Below, one piece after another: positions 1-9,716 of a stretch of DNA of 64,000 nt. The translations under genes were made by a program, and so were the position numbers. The notes under the pieces are model-generated. The model made no database searches, had not been told where the DNA came from, and worked only from the letters and a program-made list of their open reading frames with translations. Within the stretch, counting starts at the first letter, position 1. Each line of letters opens with the position of its first letter. The DNA comes from Paralithodes platypus (Eukaryota > Arthropoda > Malacostraca > Decapoda > Lithodidae): assembly GCA_032716605.1 (NCBI GenBank), contig CM064530.1, forward strand, positions 7,650,158 through 7,714,157, given 5' to 3'.

Positions 1-360
1 TTACACTATACAATGATTATGTTGTTTTTTATAGGGTGTCGGTTTTGATTGTGGAGGCTACGTGTGGTGAGGCGGAGAGGTAACACAAGGTCATTACTGA
101 GAGAGAAAGAGAAAGAGAGTGTGAGAGAGAAGGGGGAGGGGATTGATTTGTTGTTGTACGCTAAATATAGATTGCAAAGGTACACACAGGACCAGAAATT
201 AAAATATGCCTTAAGAAAAATACAATGTATTATATTCAACATTTCTGATGGAGAATAGAGAAAGATTATTGTAGAAATATCAACAAACTCGTAGATTTGT
301 TATATGTTACATTATTTACTCTAATGTGCTGCAATATGCCTAACCAAGTTACACACACTA
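1..360. other. no supportable gene
   Basis: Mixed AT-rich sequence with a short GA-rich patch near 100-135. The open frames are short and biased and show no recognisable domain. Confidence 0.5.
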
Positions 361-383
361 AGATATATTATCACACACACGCA

Positions 384-567
384 GGTTGGGAGATAGGTGT
401 CCTGACCAAGATTCGAACCCACTCACTACAGGTATATTTGGGCGAGTTGGGCACCGTAACCACTTGGTCACTCGCTCAAGACCTAGTGGTTACGGTGCAC
501 AACTCTCCCAAACATACCTGGAGTGAATGGGTTCGAATCCTGGTCAGGATGCCTCTCTCCCAACCTG
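384..567. repeat. head-to-head pair of tRNA-like SINE heads (palindrome)
   Basis: The right arm (about 483-567) holds an A-box-like TAGTGGTTACGGTGC and a B-box-like GGGTTCGAATCC. The left arm (about 384-464) is its inverted copy and contains the reverse-complement B box GGATTCGAACCC-like sequence near 410-420. The arms match over roughly 80 bp around a spacer of about 20 bp. Similar sequence (GATATTATCA-TTACACACACGCAG type) lies outside both arms and could be a decayed target duplication, although it is partly CA repeat. Confidence 0.65.
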
Positions 568-659
568 TCCGATATTATCATTACACACACGCAGATATAT
601 ACATACACATACCCACAGATACACAAACACATATACTCACACCCAACACTGTACACACA

Positions 660-711
660 GAAGCACACACACACACACGGGCAAATACAGAGAGAGAGAG
701 AGAGAGAGAAA

Positions 712-760
<49 letters not shown>
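660..760. repeat. (CA)n / (GA)n microsatellite
   Basis: Interrupted CA and GA runs, with an almost pure (CA)n from about 714 to 760. The overlapping open frames of His-Thr and Cys-Val repeats are artefacts. Confidence 0.95.
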
Positions 761-761
<1 letters not shown>

Positions 762-857
762 TCTTCCTCAGAAATCTGGTTCTCCCCAGGCTATATTATG
801 AACTAGTAAACCACATATACCGTACAGTCAGCCTTAAGTTTTCCCACCATCACTCAC

Positions 858-1153
858 TAGGCTCACGTAAACAATACAAACAAACAAATCAATGAATGTA
901 TAAAGAAAGGAACGCAAACTAGGCTTACATAAACAAAGCAATGAATGTATAAAGAAATAAAAGAACACAAATTATACTTACATAAACAACACAAACAAAT
1001 AAATGAATGTATAAAGAAAGAAACACAAACTAGGCTTACATAAACAAAACAAACAAACAAATCAATGAATAAAGAAAGGAACACAAACTATGCTTACATA
1101 AACAACACACACAAACAAACAAATGAATGTATACAGAAAGGAATACAAACTTA
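858..1153. repeat. 57-61 bp minisatellite, about 5 units
   Basis: Units run from a GGCTTACATAAAC-like start through AATGAATGTATAAAGAAAG to ACACAAACTA. Starts fall near 861, 920, 978, 1036 and 1093. Units differ by small indels in the AAAC-rich part. Confidence 0.8.
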
Positions 1154-1238
1154 GGGGCTGAAAGACAGGAATAAATAATCGGTTTTCAATATCATCTCAG
1201 TATTTTACCCATGGAGAATTTACCTGGTGCTCCTACTG

Positions 1239-2805
1239 ACAAAACCATACCTACCACACACCAACACCACCTTGCACACTGTCCAGCCTGCTCTCCTTAG
1301 CACACCACACCAACACTACAAAACCATACCTACCACACACCAACACCACCTTGCACACTGTCCAGCCTGCTCTCCTTAGCACACCACACCAACACTACAA
1401 AACCATGCCTACCACACCAACACCACCTTGCACACTGGCCAGCCCACTCTCCTTAGCACACCACACCAACACTACAAAACCATACCTATCACACACCAAC
1501 ACCACCTTGCACACTGTCCAGCCCACTCTCCTTAGCACACCACACCAACACTACAAAACCATACCTACCACACACCAACACCACCGTGCACACTGTCCAG
1601 CCCACTCTCCTTAGCACACCACACCAACACTACAAAACCATACCTACCACACACCAACACCACCTTGCACACTGTCCAGCCTGCTCTCCTTAGCACACCA
1701 CACCAACACTACAAAACCATACCTACCACACACCAACACCACCGTGCACACTGTCCAGCCTGCTCTCCTTAGCACATCACACCAACACTACAAAACCATA
1801 CCTACCACACACCAACACCACCTTGCACACTGGCCAGCCCACTCTCCTTAGCACACCACACCAACACTACAAAACCATACCTACCACACACCAACACCAC
1901 CTTGCACACTGGCCAGCCCACTCTCCTTAGCACACCACACCAACACTACAAAACCATACCTACCACACACCAACACCACCTTGCACACTGACCAGCCCAC
2001 TCTCCTTAGCACACCACACCAACACTACAAAACCATACCTACCACACACCAACACTACAAAACCATACCTACCACACACCAACACCACCTTGCACACTGT
2101 CCAGCCTGCTCTCCTTAGCACACCACACCAACACAACAAAACCATACCTACCACACACCAACACCACCTTGCACACTGTCCAGCCTGCTCTCCTTAGCAC
2201 ACCACACCAACACTACAAAACCATACCTACCACACACCAACACCACCTTGCACACTGGCCAGCCCACTCTCCGTAGCACACCACACCAACACTACAAAAC
2301 CATACCTACCACACACCAACACCACCTTGCACACTGACCAGCCCACTCTCCTTAGCACACCACACCAACACTACAAAACCATACCTACCACACCAACACT
2401 ACAAAACCATACCTACCACACACCAACACCACCTTGCACACTGTCCAGCCTGCTCTCCTTAGCACACCACACCAACACAACAAAACCATACCTACCACAC
2501 ACCAACACCACCTTGCACACTGTCCAGCCTGCTCTCCTTAGCACACCACACCAACACTACAAAACCATACCTACCACACACCAACACCACCTTGCACACT
2601 GGCCAGCCCACTCTCCGTAGCACACCACACCAACACTACAAAACCATACCTACCACACACCAACACCACCTTGCACACTGGCCAGCCCACTCTCCTTAGC
2701 ACACCACACCAACACTACAAAACCATACCTACCACACACCAACACCACCTTGCACACTGGCCAGCCCACTCTCCTTAGCACACCACACCAACACTACAAA
2801 ACCAT
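1239..2805. repeat. 79-bp minisatellite, about 20 units, with higher-order structure
   Basis: CTTAG landmarks recur at 1296, 1375, 1452 and 1531, giving a 79-bp unit with occasional 2-bp deletions. Units come in two main types, GTCCAGCCTGCTC and GGCCAGCCCACTC. A rarer variant, CACTGACCAG, occurs at 1986 and again 346 bp later, and the surrounding units are duplicated with it. The plus strand is almost only A, C and T. Confidence 0.95.
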
Positions 2806-2929
2806 AACACAAACACGAAAAGATACAACATAAACAGAACGGTAGCACTCAAGATCAGTTGCGCCGGTAAATCTACCAAAATGTTGTTGTTATTTGTTAA
2901 AGTAATATAGTGTTTTATTGCTGTTTATC

Positions 2930-3331
2930 ATTCAGTGAACCGGGTGGATGGGACTCGTTAGCCTTGGTCGGCAACCCATCTAAGGGAGACAACCCTATAC
3001 AAAATCCGGGTGGATGGGACTAGTCAGCCTTGGTCGGCAACCTGTTTTGGGAAGTAAACCTTATACAAATCCGTACTGCTACCTTAGGGTGAAGCAGGTT
3101 AGTGGATGGATTAGCCACACACCACTATAGAAAAATAGTACTAAAGAAATATATAATAGGCCTTGGAGTCGGACGGACCCTAAATTGAGTGGTCAATCCT
3201 GTAAGTCCTTCAGTAAACTGGCATGGGTTGCCCCTCTTACAGGGGATAGGTCCGCTTGGGGCATTTTGTATATGGCCACCCTCATTAAGGGGAGTAAGGC
3301 GTCCGGCAATAGATAGATAGATAGATAGATC
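2930..3331 (+). mobile_element. LINE 3' end with (ATAG)n tail
   Basis: A roughly 68-bp segment containing AGCCTTGGTCGGCAACC is present twice (about 2939 and 3007). About 200 bp later the region ends GGCGTCCGGCAATAGATAG. The ending matches the tails at 17440-17598, 33905-33968, 42862-42911 and the reverse of 62176-62240, the last joined to RTE-like coding sequence. I infer a 5'-truncated insertion of the same or a related element. Confidence 0.6.
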
Positions 3332-3489
3332 ATTCAGTGAATGGAAGATTTGCATTAGCTTACCCATAACGGCCGTGGGATACAATAATAGGTTGAAAGC
3401 CCACTCCCCCCCCCCCCATAACCTATTGTCATCATCATCATATATACTGTCAACAGGAGGCAAATAACATTAACTCAACAACTACAACA

Positions 3490-4075
3490 CAACCACTATA
3501 CCATGGCACATCATAACACATCTACAACAACAAAAACATCACCACACTTTCTACTTACGCCTCCAGGATTATCTTCAATGGGATGTGTTGTGGTGGAGGA
3601 GGTGGGGGATTTGTGCTGGCTGGATCCACAACACCACACTCATCACAACAGAACACTAACACTACACACACCACCACCACACTTCAACTACACTACCACC
3701 ACACCACACTCACCACAACACCACAGTTCAAGACACTACACCATCACACTACAACTACATCACCACCACACAACACCATACCAAAATCAACCCACTACAC
3801 CATCACACAGCAATATTACACCACCACCATCACCACACCAACACCATAGCATCACACCATCACCACACCAACACCACACCATCACACCAACACAACTATA
3901 AACCCACCACAACCTCACCACAACGCCACACCAAGTTCAACACACTACACCATCACACAACAATACTACACCACCACCACACAACACTCACCACAACAAC
4001 ACAACTATAAAACACCACAACACAAATACACCACAACAACAGAATTACAACACACCGCACCACTACATACGGTAC
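3490..4075. repeat. A/C-rich (CAC/CAA) low-complexity tract
   Basis: Degenerate ACC, ACA and CATCAC repeats, nearly free of G on the plus strand. The long His/Thr open frames on this strand are composition artefacts. A copy of the minus-strand exon module interrupts it at 3559-3630. Confidence 0.85.
3559..3630 (-). pseudogene. decayed copy III of the 5081-5244 exon module
   Basis: On the minus strand this reads as the 3' half of the exon at 5081-5244, and the GTAAGTAGAAAG donor region (3558 downwards) is conserved. Aligned residues run GSSQ-HKSPTSSTTTHPIED. One inserted A in the GAAGATAATCC segment then breaks the ILEA ending, and four codons are missing after the first Ser-Ser. Upstream of this the sequence dissolves into GTG repeats with no convincing acceptor. 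Confidence 0.4.
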
Positions 4076-4372
4076 ACGTCCAGGCTATCTTTTACCCCTT
4101 CTCCACCGGTGACGTTTTTTTTATTTTATTGTAGCTATATTTTGACGATTTTGTGCAGGATTTTTAAGGATCTGTGGTAGTAAATAGGGTTAAGTTCGAT
4201 AGTTCGAATCCTGTTAATTGCTTGAGGCCCTATTTAAACTGAATACAATCATGTAATAGTAGCCAGAATATAGTTAAGAAGACATAGCCGGTACATAAGG
4301 GGTTAATGGGGTGTGGTGTGGTGTGGTCGAGGTGGGTGATTTGTGTGCTGCTGGTGGGAGGTGGCGGAGTCC
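4076..4372 (-). pseudogene. decayed copy II of the exon module, split by a MITE
   Basis: Two pieces, 4076-4090 and 4307-4372, line up with the exon at 5081-5244. The first matches the CCAGGATATCTT end and the second runs from TGGGGTG to GGAGTCC. The MITE at 4091-4306 sits between them. The donor is degraded (ACACGTCC where ACTTACGCC is expected on the plus strand). No reading frame survives. Confidence 0.4.
4091..4306. mobile_element. TTAA foldback MITE, family B
   Basis: Ends TTTACCCCTTCTCCACCGG and CCGGTACATAAGGGGTTAA form the family's terminal inverted repeats, one TTAA having mutated to TTTA. Inside are the paired TAGACGATTTT-like and AATCGTCTAATAGTAGCC-like segments seen in every family B copy. 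At 4226-4240 it carries the uninterrupted CCCTATTTAAACTGAAT, the empty site for the nested insertion at 8132. Confidence 0.8.
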
Positions 4373-4439
4373 AAAGTTTATAATTTATATACATTATACA
4401 CTTAATATAATTTATATACTTTGGCTGCCTCTGCTGCTG

Positions 4440-4680
4440 TTGACAAAACCACAGTCATCATAACACAACAACAACAACACTACTCCAACACCACACTGGA
4501 CACCCCCACACTCACATCACATCAACACAACAACACCCAACACAGGACCACAACATATACACAACAACTACAACACAATAGCCACACCACAACACATCTG
4601 CAACACCAACACCGCAACACTCATAAAACAACCACAACACAGACACACAAAACCACAACACAAACACAAGAACTAGAACA
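4440..4680. repeat. A/C-rich (CAA/CAC) low-complexity tract
   Basis: Same A/C-only composition as 3490-4075. It is the low-complexity N-terminal part of a spurious open frame that continues into the CR1 fragment. Confidence 0.8.
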
Positions 4681-4685
4681 TAAGG

Positions 4686-5060
4686 ACCTACATTACCCTG
4701 AAAGACTAGGGCATTTCACGATAGAGGAGAGAAGAGTTCGAGGAGACCTGATACCAATGTATAGATACATGAGAGGGTTCGAGAGACTTGATAAGGAGGA
4801 TTAGGCTGGACGATGGAAGAACCAGAGGGCATATGTATAAAATAAGAAAGGAGGGGTGCAAGTCCAATGTGAACAAGTTTAGCTTTCCGTATAGAACGAT
4901 AGATAGGTGGAAACAACTTAAATGCGGAGATTCTAGAAGCAAGAAATATCCACGGATTTAAAAGTAAACTGGATAGGCAATAGAAACTAAGACAGGACAA
5001 TACGAGTGCAGCTCAATTCCTGTAAACTACAAATAGGTAAATACAAATAGGTGAATACCT
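4686..5060 (+). mobile_element. CR1-like LINE, 3' end only
   Basis: The frame reads YPERLGHFTIEERRVRGDL then IPMYRYMRG, the usual C-terminal block after the reverse transcriptase of CR1/L2-like elements (compare EERLRELNLFPLTQRRLRGDL at 54465). A stop at 4801 and frame changes break it, but the TRGHMYKIRK- and FSFPYRTIDRW-like parts are recognisable. It ends in two near-identical 14-mers, AAATAGGTAAATAC and AAATAGGTGAATAC, a tail of the CR1 type. Confidence 0.75.
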
Positions 5061-5080
5061 CTACAATGCTTTCTACTTAC

Positions 5081-5244
5081 GCCTCCAGGATATCTTCAAT
5101 GGGGTGAGGTGTGGTGGAGGTAGTGGGGGATCTGTGTTCTGCTGAGAGGTGGCTGGACTCTGGTGCTGGGGCTGACCACACCACACTCACCACCACACTA
5201 CACCACACCATCACCACACTGCACAGCCGAACCGTCATCATCAT
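5081..5244 (-). CDS. candidate first coding exon of a secreted protein (unrecognised)
   Basis: Seen in the sequence: on the minus strand a pyrimidine-rich TTATTGTTTTCCCTCTCCAG acceptor is followed directly by ATG ATG ATG. The frame stays open for 54 codons plus two bases and ends GGAGGC|GTAAGT, a strong donor; read through, it meets TAA at once. Residues 1-8 are MMMTVRLC, residues 9-23 are almost only Val, Ser, Cys, Trp and Met, then SAPAPESS and a Ser/Thr/Pro/His-rich stretch ending PHPIEDILEA. Family knowledge: a basic residue, a hydrophobic core and an Ala-Pro boundary resemble a signal peptide, though Pro near the cleavage site is unfavourable. Doubt: the hydrophobic part comes from (GTG)n repeats, so this may be low-complexity DNA. 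Two decayed copies lie at 3559 and 4076. A CR1 fragment begins just beyond the donor. No protein family recognised. Confidence 0.35.
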
Positions 5245-5301
5245 CTGGAGAGGGAAAACAATAAAGAGTAAATTATTTACGCTGAGTGTTGACTATCTCA
5301 A

Positions 5302-5402
5302 TTAACCCTCCGACTTCAATACACCCTTCCTAATCTGAATAAAATCGTCTAATAATAGCCGGAAAACAAAACACAAATTAGTATTGGATCGTAAAGGGTT
5401 AA
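5302..5402. mobile_element. TTAA MITE, family C, right half
   Basis: Starts TTAACCCTCCGACTTC and ends TCGTAAAGGGTTAA. It contains AATCGTCTAATAATAGCC and AGAAAACA-like blocks shared with 9826-9930 and 13156-13263. The left arm is missing or unrecognisable. Confidence 0.65.
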
Positions 5403-6106
5403 TTTGTAGCACACGACCCAGGTGGTGGTTTAGGTCCGTGAACCCCAAACTAGAGAGTGTAAACCACACATTTAAGAAATTAAGATGGCCTCGGGATATT
5501 GACTAATGTTCCCGCAGGCTTATTCGGCCCAAATTGGAAATGCTGTCTTTATATACATCTGCATAGACCAAGGGGGCAAGATAAATCCTAATTGGCATAG
5601 CTCATCTTATGGATATATATATATATATATATATATATTTTAGTAAACAGTATCTTCACATCCATTATATGCATTGCCTTATATAATACCCCATTAATCG
5701 GAGAGCAGGGAGTAGAGCTTACTAATATTCTGAAAGTGGCATTCAAAATAACCTTATATGAATAATGATGAGTGCATAATTATTTTTAAACACACACACA
5801 CACACACACATACATATACCCCCCCCCCCCCTCCCGCCAACACAAACACACACACGCACGGTAGCATAACAACCCCGCCACCACCTAATTCGTCAGCATA
5901 AATTCGATATAATTAGTCAACAAAACAAAAACAGGATGCCACCGGTAATGTCTTATAAGAGTTCTTTATCTCCCCACTGTAATTATAAGTTTCCTGGATT
6001 ATCTCTCTCTCTCTCACTCTCACACTCGCTATCTCTCTCGCTCTCATTACCTAATCTAACTCTAACTAATCTACTCCCTTGGGCTCACTTCGCCTAACCT
6101 ATTTAC
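5403..6106. other. no gene; short (AT)n, (CA)n, C-run and (CT)n tracts
   Basis: Contains (AT)n near 5612-5638, (CA)n near 5791-5812, a C run near 5820 and CT-rich DNA near 6000-6050. No coding signal seen. Confidence 0.6.
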
Positions 6107-6490
6107 TTAAGGGGAGGATTGTTTTTTCTTGACCTCCTTCTCCCTCATGTTTAGCCCCATTAGTCTTCACATTTTAAGAAGTTCGGCCCTTTAGTCTGGC
6201 GATTTTAGGACTATTCGCCCTCCTCCTTTGTCAATATTAAGACATTTCCTGCCATTTAGGTGTCTATTTTTTTCCTCGGCGATCGATAGCGACCCTGTAA
6301 TATAGGAGGAACCGGCCTTCGGCCAAAAATGTTTCTACCGAAGAATGTACAAATTTATCTCGATAAGTGGTCTTGTTTTTTGTTTTTTTTATGTTTTTAA
6401 GCTTGATGGAGGTCTTTGGAGGAAAATAAAGAAAATAATTAGTAAATTAATGAATTAACAATTAGGCCTAAATATAAATTTCCCTCAAGA
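6107..6490 (+). mobile_element. TTAA MITE, family A
   Basis: Left end TTAAGGGGAGG. Inside are the family A landmarks in order: TTTAGCCCCATTAG, four TTTTAAGA-type subrepeats, a GGCGATCGATAGCGACC-like block, the GGAACCGGCCTTCGGCC hairpin, TTTCTACCGAA and AAGCTTGATGGAGGTCT. The right end is degraded. Confidence 0.85.
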
Positions 6491-6779
6491 ATATGCGCAG
6501 TTTTATGCGATCGGGATGAACCTCAGTTCAGTCAGTCAGAGCACGGCCGTTTGGGTGCGCGGCCGGAATGACCTGAAATCAGGGCAAAATAGGATGAAGA
6601 GAAAGTTTGAGAGACAAGAAGGAACTCACAGAGGAACCAGGACAAAGAAAGGTTAAAAACAAGAAAGGTGAAAAGTTAGGAGGGTGGTGTTTAGAAAGTG
6701 TCGTATATAGGACAGGATGACATGCATGGGTACTTAGAAAACAGGAGGAGGATTTGGTTAGTTACTTCTGTCTGTCTCT

Positions 6780-6789
6780 CTCGCTCTCG

Positions 6790-6860
<71 letters not shown>
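6780..6860. repeat. (CT)n microsatellite
   Basis: Nearly pure CT from about 6778 to 6860. The Ser-Leu open frame across it is an artefact. Confidence 0.95.
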
Positions 6861-6863
<3 letters not shown>

Positions 6864-6999
6864 GGGGGTCTTGTGGGACAGCATGCTGCTCTACATGTAT
6901 GTTTAAAAGAAAACAAAACTTTCTGATAAAGGTCTATATTGATGACTCATGTATTTTAGATATTTCTTTAATATAATATTGTATATAGTAAATTTAGGT

Positions 7000-7180
7000 A
7001 GTGTTAACAATTATCTTCAATATCCATATATAATTTATCTAAGTGTACATGTAATGACATAGTTTAAGCTAGAATTAGGGTGAAGATTGCGTATGCACCG
7101 TCGCCCTTTTGAGATAATGTAATTATGATACTTGTGTAACATTTGTACTTCTCTCAATAAAAAAATCAAATCAAATCTCT
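7000..7180 (+). mobile_element. retroelement 3' end with (TCAAA)n tail
   Basis: A block from GGGTGAAGATTGCG through CGCCCTTTTGAGATAATG to CAATAAAAAAATCAAATC is found in reverse at 39484-39590. It has an AATAAA signal and ends in TCAAA repeats, as expected for a retrotransposon 3' end. Confidence 0.65.
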
Positions 7181-7189
7181 CTCTCTCTC

Positions 7190-7330
7190 GAAGAGAGTCT
7201 GCATCTTTGCTATCCTTTCTTTCCACTTTCTGTTAGGGTTGCTATCTCTATTAGGATTAAGTCCTGGCCACCTCGCAGGGATCGTAAGATATGTGTGGCC
7301 AGTGTATCTATGTAAATCTCTTTCTCCCTT
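7190..7330 (-). mobile_element. retroelement-derived module, first copy
   Basis: The minus strand encodes LTIPARWPGLNPN, and the same nucleotide block (TTACGATCCCTGCGAGGTGG) occurs in the opposite orientation at 51190-51290. It is repeated and protein-like but not assigned to a domain. Confidence 0.45.
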
Positions 7331-7369
7331 GTTCGTCAGGCTATTGAACTCCAACTCCGCCCACTTTCC

Positions 7370-7395
7370 CTAACACACACACACACACACACACA

Positions 7396-7428
<33 letters not shown>
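7370..7428. repeat. (CA)n microsatellite
   Basis: Almost pure CA with one TC interruption. Confidence 0.95.
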
Positions 7429-7536
7429 TCTTTCATTTTACCATAATTTAATAGTATCTGTAAATTTACCAGCAGGAGATTTAAACGGTACGGCAAAAAG
7501 TAATCCATATTATTATGTTGAGAGCGAACACCATGT

Positions 7537-7880
7537 GTTTTGGTCTATTTTTACATCTATTGTTTTTTTATAAATAATTTCCTAATTAGAATTCCACCAA
7601 GCTTTAAAAAACGCCCCCCAAACCCCTCTTCGAGAAAATTTGTACATTTTTCGATAACAAAATGTCCTGGCCAAAGGCCGGTTCCTCATGAGATTACAGG
7701 CTCGCCAGAATAACATCGACACCTAAATGACACGAAAGGTCCTAATATTGAAACAAAAATGGGTGAAAAGTCCTAAAATCGCCAAACTAATGGAACGAAC
7801 GTCTTACCATATCAAGAGCTAATGGGGCTAAACATGAGGGAGAAGGTAGTCCAGAAAAAGCAACGACCTCCCCATTACAG
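7537..7880 (-). mobile_element. TTAA MITE, family A, degraded
   Basis: Reverse orientation. CCACCAAGCTTT, TGTACATTTTTCGATA, GGCCAAAGGCCGGTTCC, GACACCTAAATGACACG and AATGGGGCTAAACATGAG appear in the family order. Both termini have decayed (CCTCCCCATTACA at the right). Confidence 0.8.
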
Positions 7881-8035
7881 CCGGACGATATTGTGTGTTT
7901 GTGTTCATTCCACAGTATACATAGCTCAGGAATTCGAGGTGACTCAGTAGAGATGTCAACCTCCGCCTATGACGTTCATTGATAAAGTTTAGTCCCTCAG
8001 CTCTTTGGTATCTCGTAACTTATATAACGGCCCCT

Positions 8036-8560
8036 CTATATAGACGATTTTTTCCAGCTTAAGAAGAATCTGCGGTAGTTAAAAGGGTTAATGAAGATAA
8101 TTCGAAGCCTCTTAATTGCTGGAGGCCCTAATTAAGGGGGGATGGTTCACTTTTTGGGCGATTTTGCATGTGTTCATTATTTTTCTAGCTTCCTCCCTAG
8201 ACCTCCATCAAATTAAAAAAAAAACATCCATTAGATCCCCCTTCTAGATTAATTTGTACATTTTTCGGTAGAAAAATTTCCCGGCCGAAGGCCGGTTCTT
8301 CTAACATTACAGGCTCACTATCGTTCGCCAGAGAGAAAATTAACACCTAAATAGCACGAAAGGTCTAAATATTGACGAAGAAATGGGGCGAAAGGTCTTA
8401 AAATCGACTAACTAAGGGGCAAACACCTTAACATCTGAAAACTAATGGGGCTAAACATGAGGGAGAAAATGGTCCAGAAAACCGGCCCATCCCCCCTTAA
8501 ACTGAATGACATCGTTTAATAGTAGCCAGAATATAGCTTAAAAGGACGGCACCGGCACTA
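8036..8560. mobile_element. TTAA MITE, family B, host of a nested family A element
   Basis: The left part has TAGACGATTTTTTCCAGCTT and ends CTGGAGGCCCTAA. The right part resumes TTAAACTGAATGACATCG and ends ACGGCACCGGCACTAA. Joined across the TTAA, the parts give the GGCCCTATTTAAACTGAAT seen uninterrupted at 4226-4240. The left terminus has decayed. Confidence 0.75.
8132..8500 (-). mobile_element. TTAA MITE, family A, nested in family B
   Basis: 369 bp from TTAAGGGGGGATGG to CCATCCCCCCTTAA, with TTAA at both ends. It carries all family A landmarks in reverse, including TTCGGTAGAAAAATTTCCCG and GGCTCACTATCGTTCGCC. Confidence 0.9.
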
Positions 8561-8801
8561 AACCCTCTCCGACATATGACGCGATTTTGAGCCTGTTAGG
8601 GATAATTTAAAGCCTTTATTACCATCAGGGGTATTTAGAAACCTTTAGTTTAGTTACTTCAACCTCTGCAGTTGTCTTTGAGTTAGCTGTGGGCAGAAAA
8701 CTAATTTTGGAGAGGTAATTATAAGAGTGAGAGAACTCTATTTCTTATTGCTAATCTGGCAACCTCTACGTCATATGTGCGTGAAAGGGTGAATAGGTTA
8801 A
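8558..8801. mobile_element. TTAA element, family E, copy 1
   Basis: About 240 bp, starting CTAAACCCTCTCCGACATAT and ending GTGAAAGGGTGAATAGGTTAA. A reverse copy with intact TTAA at both ends lies at 41698-41936. Shared internal text includes GTTAGCTGTGGGCAGAAAAC. Its right TTAA (8798-8801) is also the left TTAA of the next element. Confidence 0.75.
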
Positions 8802-9345
8802 CCCCTTCTGTACCGATGATGTACTTTTCATTCTATTCTGGCAACTATTAGACGATGTTGTACAGCTTATGAAGGACCTCTACTCATTCAAAGGTTTCAG
8901 ACGATCTAAATTAAGGGGAGGTTTTTAGTTTGGTCTCTAGGTATCCTTCAAGCTTAAGATTACACCCCCTTGAGCCCCTTTCAAGATAAATGTTTACATT
9001 TTTCGGTAGAAAAATTTCCCGGCTGAAAGCCGGTTCCTCTTAAAATACAGGCTCGCTATCGCTCGCCAGGATAAAATCGACACCTAAATGGCACGAAAGG
9101 TCTTAAAATTGACAGAAATGGGTTGAAAGTTCTTAAAATCGTCAAAATAATGGGGCGAACGTCTTAACATTAGGAAAAGCAATGGGGCTAAACATGAGGG
9201 AGAAAGGAGTCAAGAAAAAAATCCCTCAAGTGGATATCTCCCCTTAATCCTTTTAGCTACCATATATCCTTGCTAAGCTTCATAACATCGTCTAAATGTA
9301 GCTTTAACAAAATACAAAAGACGTGGCCGGTACAGAAGGGGTTAA
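8798..9345. mobile_element. TTAA MITE, family B, host of a nested family A element
   Basis: Termini TTAACCCCTTCTGTACCG and CCGGTACAGAAGGGGTTAA are near-perfect inverted repeats. The body is interrupted at TTAA by 8911-9247. The rejoined site ATCTAAATTAATCCTTTTAG matches the uninterrupted sister sequence at 25507-25525. Confidence 0.9.
8911..9247 (-). mobile_element. TTAA MITE, family A, nested in family B
   Basis: 337 bp bounded by TTAAGGGGAGG and ATATCTCCCCTTAA. The internal order is as in the other reverse copies. The closest sister is 9391-9716. Confidence 0.92.
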
Positions 9346-9390
9346 GGTGTTAAGGTGTTGTTCTCGCTTGGGTATTACCGCTTACATTCA

Positions 9391-9716
9391 TTAAGGGGAG
9401 GTATTTAGTTTGTTCCCTAGACCTCCATCAAGCTTAAAATTACACCCCCGTGAGTCCCTTTCAAGATAAATTTGTGCATTTTTCGGTAGAAAAATGTCCC
9501 GGCCGAAGGCCGGTTCCTCTTAAATTACAGGCTCGCTATCGCTCGCCAGGATAAAATAGACACCTGAATTGCACGAAAGGTCTTAATATGGGGTGAAAGT
9601 TCTTAAAATCGCTAAACTAATGGGGCAAACGTTTTATAATATCAAAAGCAATGGGGCTAAACATGAGGGAGAAAGGGGTCAAGAAAAAAATCCCTCAAGT
9701 GGAGATCTCCCCTTAA
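9391..9716 (-). mobile_element. TTAA MITE, family A
   Basis: 326 bp bounded by TTAAGGGGAGG and GAGATCTCCCCTTAA. It shares a CCCTCAAGTGGA extension before the right end with 8911-9247, so the two are a subfamily. Its right TTAA is the left TTAA of the family C copy that follows. Confidence 0.92.
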
